Origin: an uncultured Phocaeicola sp.
Lineage (GTDB): Bacteria; Bacteroidota; Bacteroidia; Bacteroidales; Bacteroidaceae
NCBI GenBank assembly: GCA_948956705.1
Contig: CARCZS010000018.1
Coordinates: 1-56,875 of the forward strand
Length of the DNA: 56,875 nucleotides
Reading direction: 5' to 3'
The translations under genes were made by a program, and so were the position numbers. Positions 8,756 through 16,626 of the stretch are shown piece after piece (within the stretch, counting starts at the first letter, position 1; each line of letters starts with the position of its first letter). Below the pieces are notes generated by a model that saw nothing but the letters and a program-made list of their open reading frames with translations, was not told the DNA's origin and did no database searches.

Positions 8756-9099
8756 CATAACGAAGATACTAATTTTATATAAATAAAACTATTGCTGTCC
8801 AATAAAACTTTTCGATTACCTTATAGCTTATTGATATATACACAATTATAAAGCAATCTCAATTTAGAGAAAGGACTTGTACATAAAAACAATATTTATA
8901 ATCATCCCATCAAATATATTTATCAGACACTAATAATAAAACAAGTCCCGAGGAATTTGCATAACATCTTTAACCTCACAGCCATTATGCATCATTAGAT
9001 ACTATATTTTATGCAGCTATTTAAGAAATTAATAGTCCGAGCAAAATTAGGTATTCCCCAATATGCTACAATTCTGAATATTTTTTTATTATAATATAC

Positions 9100-9357
9100 C
9101 TAAATATGTTTTCTCTTTTCAAACATATTGATATTGACTGCGTCTATCAGCTGAAAACATCTTCTATATTCCTCCCGGTTCTTCATGTATATCTCCTGGC
9201 TTTCCTCCGCTGCCTTTATCAGTCTCAGATTATCACGCTCAAACAGGAACTTGTCCCACTCTCCATATTCAAAATATGTATCCGGTATGTATTCAGTGAG
9301 TGAATTCTTCAGTTCAAAACCTTTCCTGGATTTGAACATATCTTCTATAATCCACAT
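9100..9357 (-). CDS. Unknown 85-residue protein, second gene of a two-gene unit
   Basis: ATG at 9357 follows the stop of the upstream gene after a single base, so the two are probably translationally coupled; a longer TTG start at 9384 is less likely. The protein is charged and likely helical (MWIIEDMFKSRKGFELKNSL, ending NMFEKRKHI), with no signal peptide and no family I recognise. It lies in the left part of the defence island and is AT-rich. Pairing of two short genes would fit a toxin-antitoxin or accessory unit, but nothing in the sequence shows that. Confidence 0.5.
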   Translation of the reverse strand: MWIIEDMFKSRKGFELKNSLTEYIPDTYFEYGEWDKFLFERDNLRLIKAAEESQEIYMKNREEYRRCFQLIDAVNINMFEKRKHI

Positions 9358-9358
9358 C

Positions 9359-9937
9359 TTAAAAAAATTCAAAATATTCAACAAACTGATTCATCTTCAT
9401 CTCCTGTCTTGATATGAATGTTTTCACGAAACCACCTTCTTCTCCAATCCAGTCACCTAACAGCATTCCGTCATAGCAGTAACCTCTTACATTCTCCTCT
9501 TTTTCTTTGCTGTAAAAACAATAGTTACTGTTGAACAGGAAGAACACCTTCATTATTTCCCGATTTGTAACCGGACGGCTGTCCTTATGTATTTTAAAGA
9601 ACCTTTCTTTGTATCTGTCAAAAAAATGCCCAGTAAAAATAAGAACCACGTCGTTTGTTACTGCACCTACCAATAATTGTCCTTTATACTTGAATAACAT
9701 TGTGAATGTGGGATTCAAAATACCAACCTCTTTTTTCGACTCTGCATAAAAAGAAATGTACCATTCGTTGAATCTTCGTGTCTTGATATTCGCTTCCCAC
9801 AACCACGGGAACATTGTCCTTTTTTGAGCTGTTTTCCTGAATTTCCGTACGTAGTTCTTCCATCGTCCTTTTACTTCACTAAAATCTGTCTTGATTTCTC
9901 TTATAAGCTCCTCCAGTGTCATTGTGTCAAGTACCAT
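9359..9937 (-). CDS. Unknown 192-residue protein in the island
   Basis: The ATG is at 9937. The protein is rich in Phe, Lys and Arg, with a basic N-terminal helix (WKNYVRKFRKTAQKRTMFPW) and an apparently beta-rich middle (TMLFKYKGQLLVGAVTNDVV, then FDRYKERFFK). It has no signal peptide, membrane segment or recognised motif. It is the first gene of the pair with the 85-residue protein. Low GC compared with the core genes suggests recent acquisition with the island. Function unknown. Confidence 0.55.
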   Translation of the reverse strand: MVLDTMTLEELIREIKTDFSEVKGRWKNYVRKFRKTAQKRTMFPWLWEANIKTRRFNEWYISFYAESKKEVGILNPTFTMLFKYKGQLLVGAVTNDVVLIFTGHFFDRYKERFFKIHKDSRPVTNREIMKVFFLFNSNYCFYSKEKEENVRGYCYDGMLLGDWIGEEGGFVKTFISRQEMKMNQFVEYFEFF

Positions 9938-10311
9938 ACAAATCTAATCTTTATTCGGTAAAATATCAAGTCATAATTCTATTTGAATACGATTTGTTAT
10001 TTCCGGTAGGTTGAATAGTAAAATAATTATTTATCACGCAGAAAGATCAGATACGGGAGAAAGAGGACAAAACACTGATTTTCCTCGTTTTTGCAAAATT
10101 AATATTTTATTGAAAACACGATATTATAAGAATTAGAATATTTCTTATCCGAACTTCACAGAAAGAAACTACCGGCAGGAAGTACGACAAGTTAAAACAG
10201 GAAGGATAGACTTATTAGGAGGTATTACAATCATAAAAACTATAACCAAAGATTATTGTTTTTAAATAAATGATTATATTTGGGAGTATACATCGGTTAT
10301 AATAGATAAAA
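9938..10311. other. Divergent intergenic region, 374 bp
   Basis: AT-rich spacer between the minus-strand pair and the plus-strand Panacea gene. Apart from the -7 element at 10275, I see no hairpin or open frame worth calling. Confidence 0.5.
10275..10282 (+). promoter_or_regulatory. Bacteroidota -7 element for the first Panacea gene
   Basis: TATATTTG matches TAnnTTTG and ends 29 bases before the ATG at 10312. Confidence 0.45.
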
Positions 10312-10869
10312 ATGAAAACTTTTATACAGATTACAAAAATAAAGACAGTATTACTCTATATTATGCAGAGTTTCCCCAAAGGAGTTGAATGTGCAAAGCT
10401 TTTTAGAATTCTTTATTTTGCACAACAGGATTATCTTGTCAAATATGGAAAGGTACTTATAGAAGACTCTTTTATGGCATTGAAGTATGGTCCGGCGCCG
10501 ACTTATATTTATAGGGTCCTACAGGCTGTAAAAGAAAAGCCAACAGAAGAAAGCTTTAATGATTTCCTTGCCGGAATAGAAGTGCATGAACAGAAAATTT
10601 ATGCTTCTGCCAAACCTGATATGAACTACATTTCAGGCTCAGACAAGCGTTGTCTGGATGCTGCCATTACCAAATATAAGGATACAGATCCTTATGACCT
10701 GTCAGACCTGTCACACGACTTGGCATGGAAAGAAGCAAGGGCACGTATTAAGGATAATCCTCAAAAGAATCTGATTACCATCATAGATATTGCAAGGGCC
10801 GGGAAAGCTAATAAGGAAATGATAGATTATATCCGCGAAAAACAAATTGTAAGAAACGCTTTATCTTAA
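10312..10869 (+). CDS. Panacea (DUF4065, SocA-like) domain protein, probable antitoxin
   Basis: This 185-residue protein has the Panacea/SocA pattern: an N-terminal helical region (LLYIMQSFPKGVECAKLFRI), then FAQQDYLVKYGKVLIEDSFM, ALKYGPAPTYIYRVLQ and a C-terminal HDLAWKEARA. Panacea domains act as antitoxins paired with many different toxins, and in SocA as a proteolysis adaptor. No classical toxin gene directly follows; only a 43-codon open remnant in another frame lies downstream (10853-10984). A second Panacea gene faces it from the other strand. The antitoxin role is inferred from the family. Confidence 0.7.
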   Translation: MKTFIQITKIKTVLLYIMQSFPKGVECAKLFRILYFAQQDYLVKYGKVLIEDSFMALKYGPAPTYIYRVLQAVKEKPTEESFNDFLAGIEVHEQKIYASAKPDMNYISGSDKRCLDAAITKYKDTDPYDLSDLSHDLAWKEARARIKDNPQKNLITIIDIARAGKANKEMIDYIREKQIVRNALS

Positions 10870-10984
10870 AATTACCGGTACGCTTGAAAAACTGAAGGCC
10901 ACAATTGCTGAAGTCGAATTAGTAGATATTCCATCATTTATCGGTTTCACTAAGGAAGGAGTCACATCTATGGATTGCTTATAG
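10853..10984 (+). pseudogene. Start-less 43-codon remnant after the Panacea gene
   Basis: Overlapping the end of the Panacea gene in another frame is an open stretch containing LEKLKATIAEVELVDIPSFI and ending TSMDCL-stop. It has no ATG. The composition looks coding rather than random. It could be what remains of a partner gene that once followed. This is weak evidence and no family is recognised. Confidence 0.25.
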
Positions 10985-11116
10985 TAAGATAGAGCCAGTC
11001 TTTTTCTCTACGAATAATGAATTTTCACCAAAATTTAACAACTAACTTCCACTTGCCAATAACAATTCGTTATCTCATTTAAATCGTACCATACGCCCCT
11101 AGAAACAGGCACACCT

Positions 11117-11707
11117 TCAAACATAAAATTCTACATTTAAAAGATTTGCAGTCTGCCGTATATTCAAGCTCTCGCAATACACCTCTGCCGAACTATCGGA
11201 CATTACCTCTGCAAAGTTAATCTGCAGGTCGGAGTTATTGCATTCCTGCCTGTTGAATGTTTCCAGTAACCCGGTACGGACAGCTGCCCGATACCACAGG
11301 CTATCCTTCTTACAGGTTTCTAAAAACAGATCTGATGCTGTCATATTACCATATCTGACCAGAACATAGTCCATTATCTCTATTTCACACTTAGAGAACT
11401 CACTGTCATCAAAATCGGCTATAGCCTCAATAAAAATTCCACCGTCCCTGAACTCTGTCCTGACAAAGCCTTTCAAAATATAGGGTACGTCTGAAAGGTC
11501 AATAAAGACATCCTTTGCCACAGGACCTGCCTGCCACACCTCATATGGCATGCCGATGAATGGAACATGATATTTCAGAGCCATATGTTCCTCCATCAGA
11601 TACAGAAGTTTCAATAGTTTGTTCCTACAAAGACCTGATGTATGATATGCTATATACACTATAGCATTACCCAGTTTCCGTTTTGTAGATTCAGAGAATT
11701 TAAACAT
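11117..11707 (-). CDS. Second Panacea (DUF4065-type) protein
   Basis: The ATG at 11707 (MFKFSESTKRKLGNAIVYIA) is preferred to the TTG two codons upstream. The 196 residues follow the Panacea layout: HTSGLCRNKLLKLLYLMEEH, ALKYHVPFIGMPYEVWQAGP and a late SLWYRAAVRTG. It is convergent with the first Panacea gene, about 250 bases away, and clearly divergent in sequence from it. The partner toxin is not evident; the ATPase gene that starts at 11896 on the other strand is the nearest candidate. A -7 element lies 20 bases upstream. Confidence 0.6.
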   Translation of the reverse strand: MFKFSESTKRKLGNAIVYIAYHTSGLCRNKLLKLLYLMEEHMALKYHVPFIGMPYEVWQAGPVAKDVFIDLSDVPYILKGFVRTEFRDGGIFIEAIADFDDSEFSKCEIEIMDYVLVRYGNMTASDLFLETCKKDSLWYRAAVRTGLLETFNRQECNNSDLQINFAEVMSDSSAEVYCESLNIRQTANLLNVEFYV

Positions 11708-11726
11708 AATCAATATATTTCGGTTA

Positions 11727-11734
11727 CAAATTTA
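11727..11734 (-). promoter_or_regulatory. Bacteroidota -7 element for the second Panacea gene
   Basis: Minus-strand TAAATTTG matches TAnnTTTG, 20 bases upstream of the ATG at 11707. Confidence 0.45.
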
Positions 11735-11862
11735 AACATTACCCACTAAAATACAAGAAAACAGGTAATGTCTTATAATGATTGCAGCCGTGTAAAACAA
11801 CAGACAAAGCATTTAGCAAGATAAAAATACAATATAAGCATCTGTTAACCATTAATTAGCGT

Positions 11863-11870
11863 TATATTTG
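11863..11870 (+). promoter_or_regulatory. Bacteroidota -7 element for the orphan ATPase gene
   Basis: TATATTTG matches TAnnTTTG and ends 25 bases before the ATG at 11896. Confidence 0.45.
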
Positions 11871-11895
11871 TCAGATAGAAAAGAACAAGATTATC

Positions 11896-13065
11896 ATGAA
11901 AGAATCTATAATCATAAAGAATTTTGGTCCATTGAAAGAAGTGGAAATAGATGATATCAAGCCATTGACCGTATTCATAGGCAAGTCAGCCGGTGGTAAG
12001 AGTATAATTATGAAAGTAATAGTACTTATGCGTTACATCTACAAAATGGTAAATATCCGTTCGTATTTGAAAAATGCGAAAATCACCCGTTCTCCATTCA
12101 AGCTCCGTTTCAACTCACTGCTACATGATGGACTGAAGGGAATGATAACAGCACAGACCGAAATATATTACACCGTGGAAATTAATGGGAACAAATATAC
12201 CCTGAAATATACCAACAGAGGTCTGCAGTCTGACATTAACATACCGGACAAGGACTTGATATTCTTCAAAGAAGCTTATGTTTCCGGAATGAGAAGCCTG
12301 ATTCCTATATGGGCATCCAAAGCAGTCTCAGTAAAGGGAGAAAACCTGGGCTTCTTCTTTCACGAAACCTTCAATGACTTCAATGATGCTACGGATGTCA
12401 TTAAAGAACAGAAGCTGGAGTATCTGAATCTGAAAATGAAAGTCCGTAAATCAGGCAACAGACCTAAACTATTTACCATTGAATCTTTGCAGAATGATGC
12501 TGTACCGATAGAACTGAGATACGCATCTTCCGGTATCCAGACATCAGCTCCATTGGTTGCAATTGTTCATTACTTCGCCCAAGAGTTCTCATTCAAGGAC
12601 GCTTTCCAACGTTCTGTATTGAACTATCTGTACAAACAGGACCTGCTTACAAGATTCACTCCGGGAATCAACCGGAACAAATTGGGAAAGTATGTCCATA
12701 TCCATATAGAAGAAGTCGAACTTAGTCTTGCTCCGGAAGATCAAAGAGCCTTTATGAGCAACCTAGTAGAAGAGGTATTCCATAAAAACAAAAAAGACCG
12801 CAAACTAGGACTGATGGTATCGACCCACAGCCCTTATATAGTCAATCATCTGAATGTACTGCTGCGTGCCGGATATTTTGAAAAGGCAAGGGAAAACTAC
12901 CCTTTCCTGGAGAAGGACGACATTGCCGTATATCGTGTAAATGAAGGAAAAATCATTTCACTGATGGCTACAGACAACGATACGGGAGAATATGTAATCA
13001 ACGCACTTGATATGTCCGATACTATGGAGAGGATATTCGAGGAATATGAGAGTATGGAGGAATAA
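11896..13065 (+). CDS. Stand-alone ABC/OLD-like AAA ATPase
   Basis: This 389-residue ATPase has a P-loop GKSAGGKS (residues 29-36), a signature-like ASSGIQTSAPLV, a Walker B-like IHIEEVELSLAP near residue 275 and the H-loop STHSPYIV. These features and the N-terminal IIIKNFGPLKEVEIDDIKPL place it with RecF/OLD-type ATPases (AAA_15/AAA_21). No TOPRIM nuclease domain follows the ATPase core, so it is shorter than OLD. Such ATPases are common in defence modules with a nuclease partner, but none is adjacent here. It is divergent from the second Panacea gene and may form a pair with it. A plus-strand terminator follows at 13318. Confidence 0.75.
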   Translation: MKESIIIKNFGPLKEVEIDDIKPLTVFIGKSAGGKSIIMKVIVLMRYIYKMVNIRSYLKNAKITRSPFKLRFNSLLHDGLKGMITAQTEIYYTVEINGNKYTLKYTNRGLQSDINIPDKDLIFFKEAYVSGMRSLIPIWASKAVSVKGENLGFFFHETFNDFNDATDVIKEQKLEYLNLKMKVRKSGNRPKLFTIESLQNDAVPIELRYASSGIQTSAPLVAIVHYFAQEFSFKDAFQRSVLNYLYKQDLLTRFTPGINRNKLGKYVHIHIEEVELSLAPEDQRAFMSNLVEEVFHKNKKDRKLGLMVSTHSPYIVNHLNVLLRAGYFEKARENYPFLEKDDIAVYRVNEGKIISLMATDNDTGEYVINALDMSDTMERIFEEYESMEE

Positions 13066-13361
13066 GGGATTAACAGCACACTGATTGACTTTTTTTAAAA
13101 AAGTGCAATCCTCACTTTAAGTCCGGATATTATAAATCAGCTCAGCAGAAAGAAGTCTCATATAAAGAAATCAGCAAAAAACAGGTGTTAGCAAAGACTC
13201 GGATTCAACGTTAGTTTGCATACTTTGCTTTATCATATGAAACTTAATAAGGATACGTTATAGAAGATATTCCAATAAAATCCAGCCAAGTCCAACAAAC
13301 CGATATCAGAAGAAAGAGAGGTGGCTGTCTCAAAATAAATTTGAGATGGCCTCTTTTTTCT
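13066..13361. other. Intergenic region downstream of the orphan ATPase
   Basis: About 250 AT-rich bases without an open frame of interest, ending in the terminator at 13318-13359. Confidence 0.5.
13318..13359 (+). terminator. Intrinsic terminator beside the left 222-bp repeat
   Basis: GAGG pairs with CCTC and an inner TCTCAAA pairs with TTTGAGA around ATAAA; a TTTTTT run follows. It is placed to end the orphan ATPase transcript and abuts the 222-bp repeat. Confidence 0.6.
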
Positions 13362-13583
13362 TTTTAACACTTTCCATTTGAAACTTGTTACAACCAGTTT
13401 TAAAGGGTAAATTTGGCTCAAATATCGTTCCTGTCCCTAAATTTTGCGACCAAATGGCAATGGGAAAATGACATATATGGCATCTCATGCAAAAACTGCA
13501 AAAGTGATAAATATGCGCCCGTTGACATGTTGGACACCTCATGAAAATTCCTGCAAATACCTGAAAATTGCTGCAAAGGAAAT
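13362..13583. repeat. 222-bp direct repeat, left copy
   Basis: This segment matches 34943-35164 at about 215 of 222 positions without gaps, in the same orientation. Both copies sit directly after a hairpin plus T-run. The minus strand can be read as a Cys-rich peptide (CPTCQRAHIYHFCSFC), but the frames around it differ between the copies and it is fused to different neighbours, so I treat it as a dispersed non-coding repeat. This copy also contains a 20-bp imperfect tandem (TTTGCAGCAATTTTCAGG on the minus strand). Confidence 0.85.
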
Positions 13584-14196
13584 TTGAGAAATAAGTTCCA
13601 TATCACGTATTAATTTCTCTCCCTCCATTCTACACTCGTCATAAAGTTCTTTTAGCAAATGATAGTTTGTTGTAGTTCTTGTCACTCTCATGTCGCCTTT
13701 ATGACGAATAACATAAACATATCCTTTGTTTTCCAGTTCATCGATATAATCCAATATTTCATTATAGCCGATATAACGCATCACCAGCTGGTGTCTCAGT
13801 TTGGGGTACTTATGTAGAAGGAACTTCGGCAAATAGAATTTCTTGTTTGGCTTCCTGTATTCTTTGGGCTTTGTAAGAATTACCACATTGTTTAAAAAGC
13901 CATCTTCCCTAGCACGACATACTGGTATAGAATCGCATACACCTCCATCCAACATAGGGATACCGTCTATATATTTTTCAGGACATAAAATGGTGAGTGA
14001 ACAGGATGCCTGACATATATCCAATAGGCGTTCTTTATTTGTCCGTTCTTCAAAACACTCAGATTCACCGGTAATACATACTGGTTACTATAACAAATCT
14101 GTCTTTAGAATTCTTGATTGCTTCAAAATCCAAAGGCATATATTTCTCAGGATAATCTTTTATGAGATATTGAAGATTTATATAACCTTTATAATT
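13539..14196 (-). pseudogene. Patatin-like phospholipase remnant
   Basis: The minus strand encodes the C-terminal half of a patatin family protein. It has the catalytic Asp motif MLDGGVCDSIPV, then VVILTKPKEYRKPNKKFYLP and YNEILDYIDELENKGYVYVI. Upstream, matching segments (YLIKDYPEKYMPLDFEAIKN, then ITGESECFEERTNKERLLDI) appear in different frames, so at least one frameshift separates them. The GxSxG nucleophile region is missing. The C-terminus runs into the 222-bp repeat. This is a dead fragment. Confidence 0.75.
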
Positions 14197-14360
14197 TCAT
14201 AGAGTATCCTCATATTGGCTTTTTCATTGCCTTTTCTGTCTTTCATTTTTTCAAGCCATCTTCCTAAAACGCCTATCTGCCAATAACTTTGCTACATTTT
14301 TCTGTTTATCACTTTTTATTCGTACTTTTGTATTATAAAACAAAAGGATGGCCACAAACG

Positions 14361-14438
14361 AAAAAACCCGTTCTTGATGAACGGGTATATCCTTAACTTG
14401 GTTACGTGTTTTGACAACAGAGGCTTTACCAAGCATTA
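14361..14438 (-). ncRNA. Candidate small RNA with consensus promoter and terminator
   Basis: On the minus strand TTTG (14471-14474), 19 bases and TACCTTTG (14444-14451) form an exact Bacteroidota promoter. About 50 bases further is a perfect terminator, CCCGTTC-ATCAA-GAACGGG followed by TTTTTT (ending 14361). The predicted RNA is about 78 nt and starts near 14438. A peptide frame (MLGKASVVKTRNQ) starts inside it but runs through the terminator, so RNA is more likely. It is divergent from the Abi gene whose start codon abuts the -33 box. Confidence 0.5.
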
Positions 14439-14443
14439 CGATA

Positions 14444-14474
14444 CAAAGGTACGACTTTTATTTGAATATGCAAA
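14444..14474 (-). promoter_or_regulatory. Consensus Bacteroidota promoter (TTTG-N19-TAnnTTTG)
   Basis: Minus-strand TTTG at 14471-14474 and TACCTTTG at 14444-14451 are separated by 19 bases, the preferred spacing. It points away from the Abi gene and toward the terminator at 14361-14385. Confidence 0.65.
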
Positions 14475-15191
14475 ATGAAATATAAAAAAGTAGTCAGATT
14501 ATATTCCAATTCGAGGGTCGCCAAATATTACAGGGCGACCAACCGCAACAAAAACAAGGCAGTCATGCTCTATTTTGCCAACATGAAAATAGCACAAGCG
14601 TTTCATCCGTTACTGTCTTCATTTGAAGTTATATTACGTAACCAACTGCATTATGCGCTGGCACACCATTTTTCCGATGGTAACTGGATTATCAACCAGA
14701 AAACCGGATTCATGATTGCTCCTTCTCTGACATATACGAACAAGCGGACAAAGAAAAAAGTTACCAATGACTATATATTGAAAGAGGTTCTGAAAGCAGA
14801 AAAGAAAATTGCCGATCGGGGTGTCAGGGTTACGACTGGGAGAGTAATAGCTGAACAGACCCTGGGCTTCTGGAATAGCTTTTATGAAACACACCACTAT
14901 GCGCTTTTGGCTGGTGTACCCTGCCGGATTTTCAAGAAACTGCCTCCCGGATTCGGACGTAAGGAGATTAACGATATTATAGTACAAGTTCGTGAACTGC
15001 GTAACCGCATCAATCATAATGAACCGATATGTTTTGTAAACAGAAAATGTGATTTTTCTTATGTGAAGGGTATGTATACGATAATCAGTGATTTTCTTAC
15101 ATGGATAGACCCTGAGATTATGCCTTCACTAAAAGAGGTAGATAAGGTATGCAAAATCATAGAAAAAGAAGAAAATAAACAAAAACAATGA
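14475..15191 (+). CDS. Abi-family (Abi_2-like) HEPN protein
   Basis: This 238-residue protein has an early conserved block SSFEVILRNQLHYALAHHF (residues 48-66), a middle TLGFWNSFYETHHYALLAG, and the HEPN motif RNRINH (R176 to H181, R-x4-H) in LRNRINHNEPICF. The order fits Abi-like proteins related to AbiD/AbiF, thought to be RNA-cleaving HEPN effectors in abortive infection. A TACTTTTG -7 element at 14323-14330 could drive it with a 140-base leader. The IS256-family remnant starts 44 bases after the stop. Confidence 0.75.
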   Translation: MKYKKVVRLYSNSRVAKYYRATNRNKNKAVMLYFANMKIAQAFHPLLSSFEVILRNQLHYALAHHFSDGNWIINQKTGFMIAPSLTYTNKRTKKKVTNDYILKEVLKAEKKIADRGVRVTTGRVIAEQTLGFWNSFYETHHYALLAGVPCRIFKKLPPGFGRKEINDIIVQVRELRNRINHNEPICFVNRKCDFSYVKGMYTIISDFLTWIDPEIMPSLKEVDKVCKIIEKEENKQKQ

Positions 15192-15234
15192 CTATGTAAA
15201 AGAACCATTTCTAAGGGATGTTGGCTAAAAAAGG

Positions 15235-16596
15235 CACTATAAAATATTTTGTGTAAATGGAAAATAGGGGGTTCAAAATAGCGTTCCGTATTTTTTATTT
15301 TATACATTTACCAAATAAAGAAGATTATGAAAGAAAAGAATCAAGCAGTACCTGACGAAGTGTTAAGTAAGGAGTTTATCAGCCAGTTCAAGACAGAAGC
15401 CGATGTAAGCAAATTCCTCAAGCAATTGCATGCCCAGGTATTGGAGAAAATGCTTGAAGGTGAAATGGATGACCATTTAGGGTATGAGAAAAATTCCATG
15501 GCAGGAAACAACACCGGCAACTCTCGGAATGGCAGTTATCCGAAAAAGATTCATACAGGACATGGAGAATCTGTCATCTCCATTCCGTGTGACCGCAACG
15601 GTCAGTTTGAACCGATAGCAGTCCCCAAGCATGAAAGCCGGGGCTTTCTATAGAGAACTTGTTATCTCCCTATATGCCAAAGGGATAAGTATTTCCGACA
15701 TAGAGGAAGAGATGCGTGAGATTTATGAAATATAGTTCTCCACATCTGCCATTTCCATCATTACAAACGAGGTAAACCAAGCTGCCCAGAAGTGGCAGAA
15801 CCGACCTTTGAATACGGTTTATATGATAGTCCGGATGGACGGTATTGTCGTCAAGGTACGGGATAACGGCAGGATTATAAACAAGACCGTCTATCTTTGT
15901 GTCGGTCTGAAACAGAACGGCCTGAAAGAAGTCCTTGGCATGTGGGTCGGCAAATCGGAAAGTTCCTCTTTCCGGATCGGCGTTCTGACCGACTTAAAGG
16001 CTCGTGGAGTGCAGGATATACTGATTACCTATGCCGATAATCTGAATGGATTTACGGATACCATCCGTACCGTATTCCCTAGTTATTCACTCAAATCTGT
16101 GTGGTACATCAGATCAGAAACTCTTGTAAATATGTCGTTTATAAGGACAAGAAAGAGTTTACGGCAGATATGAAGAATATCTATAATGCGCCCAACAAAG
16201 AGGTTGCTGCTGCAGAACTTGACAACCTGGAAAAGAAATGGGGAGGAAAGTATCCTTATGCCATACTTTCATGGAGGAACAAATGGGATGACCTGACGGT
16301 TTTCTTCCAGTTCCCGCTGGAAATCAGAAAGATAATCTATACCACAAATCTCATTGAGAACCTGAATGGGAAAATCAGAAAGTACACAAAATCAAAGCTT
16401 TCATTCCCTTCAGATGATGCTGTAAAGAAAATGGTATACCTATCGCTTATGGAGATTGAGAAGAAATGGACACAGCCTATTCATAACTGGGGATTGATTA
16501 TGAATCAATTTATGCTTATGTTTGAAAACAGAATCCAGATATAAAATCAACTTACAGCTGAATCCTGTTTCCATTTACACAGAATTTTGGACTGTG
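15235..16596 (+). mobile_element. IS256-family insertion sequence, inactive
   Basis: Imperfect 26-bp terminal inverted repeats lie at 15235-15260 and 16571-16596 and share TGTGTAAATGG. They enclose a degraded mutator-type transposase. The size of about 1.36 kb is normal for the family. No clean target duplication was identified. Confidence 0.75.
15327..16544 (+). pseudogene. IS256-family (mutator) transposase, broken
   Basis: Three pieces cover a full-length transposase of about 405 residues. The N-terminal piece is MKEKNQAVPDEVLSKEF to KHESRG, with typical GEMDDHLGYEK. The middle piece contains MIVRMDGIVVKVRDNGRI and YADNLNGF. The C-terminal piece contains HQIRNSCKYVVYKDKKEF and YTTNLIENLNGKIRKYTK. 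A frameshift near 15645, an in-frame TAG near 15733 and another frameshift near 16100 separate them, so the enzyme cannot be made intact. Confidence 0.85.
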
Positions 16597-16626
16597 TTTC
16601 CAGATTCTATATCAACAAGCACATTA

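Larger units (their letters stand above)
7989..9099. other. Gene-poor left end of the island
   Basis: No convincing protein frame occurs in these 1.1 kb, which are AT-rich. Visible elements are the hairpin at 7991, a 19-bp motif shared with the far end of the island (8119), two terminators (8148 plus strand, 8678 minus strand), and a hairpin with a tandem repeat at 8481. An integrase gene would be expected next to an attachment site; none is seen. Confidence 0.6.

Noticed and set aside
13330..13542. Cys-rich 70-codon frame in the left 222-bp repeat as a zinc-ribbon protein
   Set aside because: The two copies extend into unrelated neighbours and the frame has no independent start conserved in both, so a non-coding repeat is simpler.
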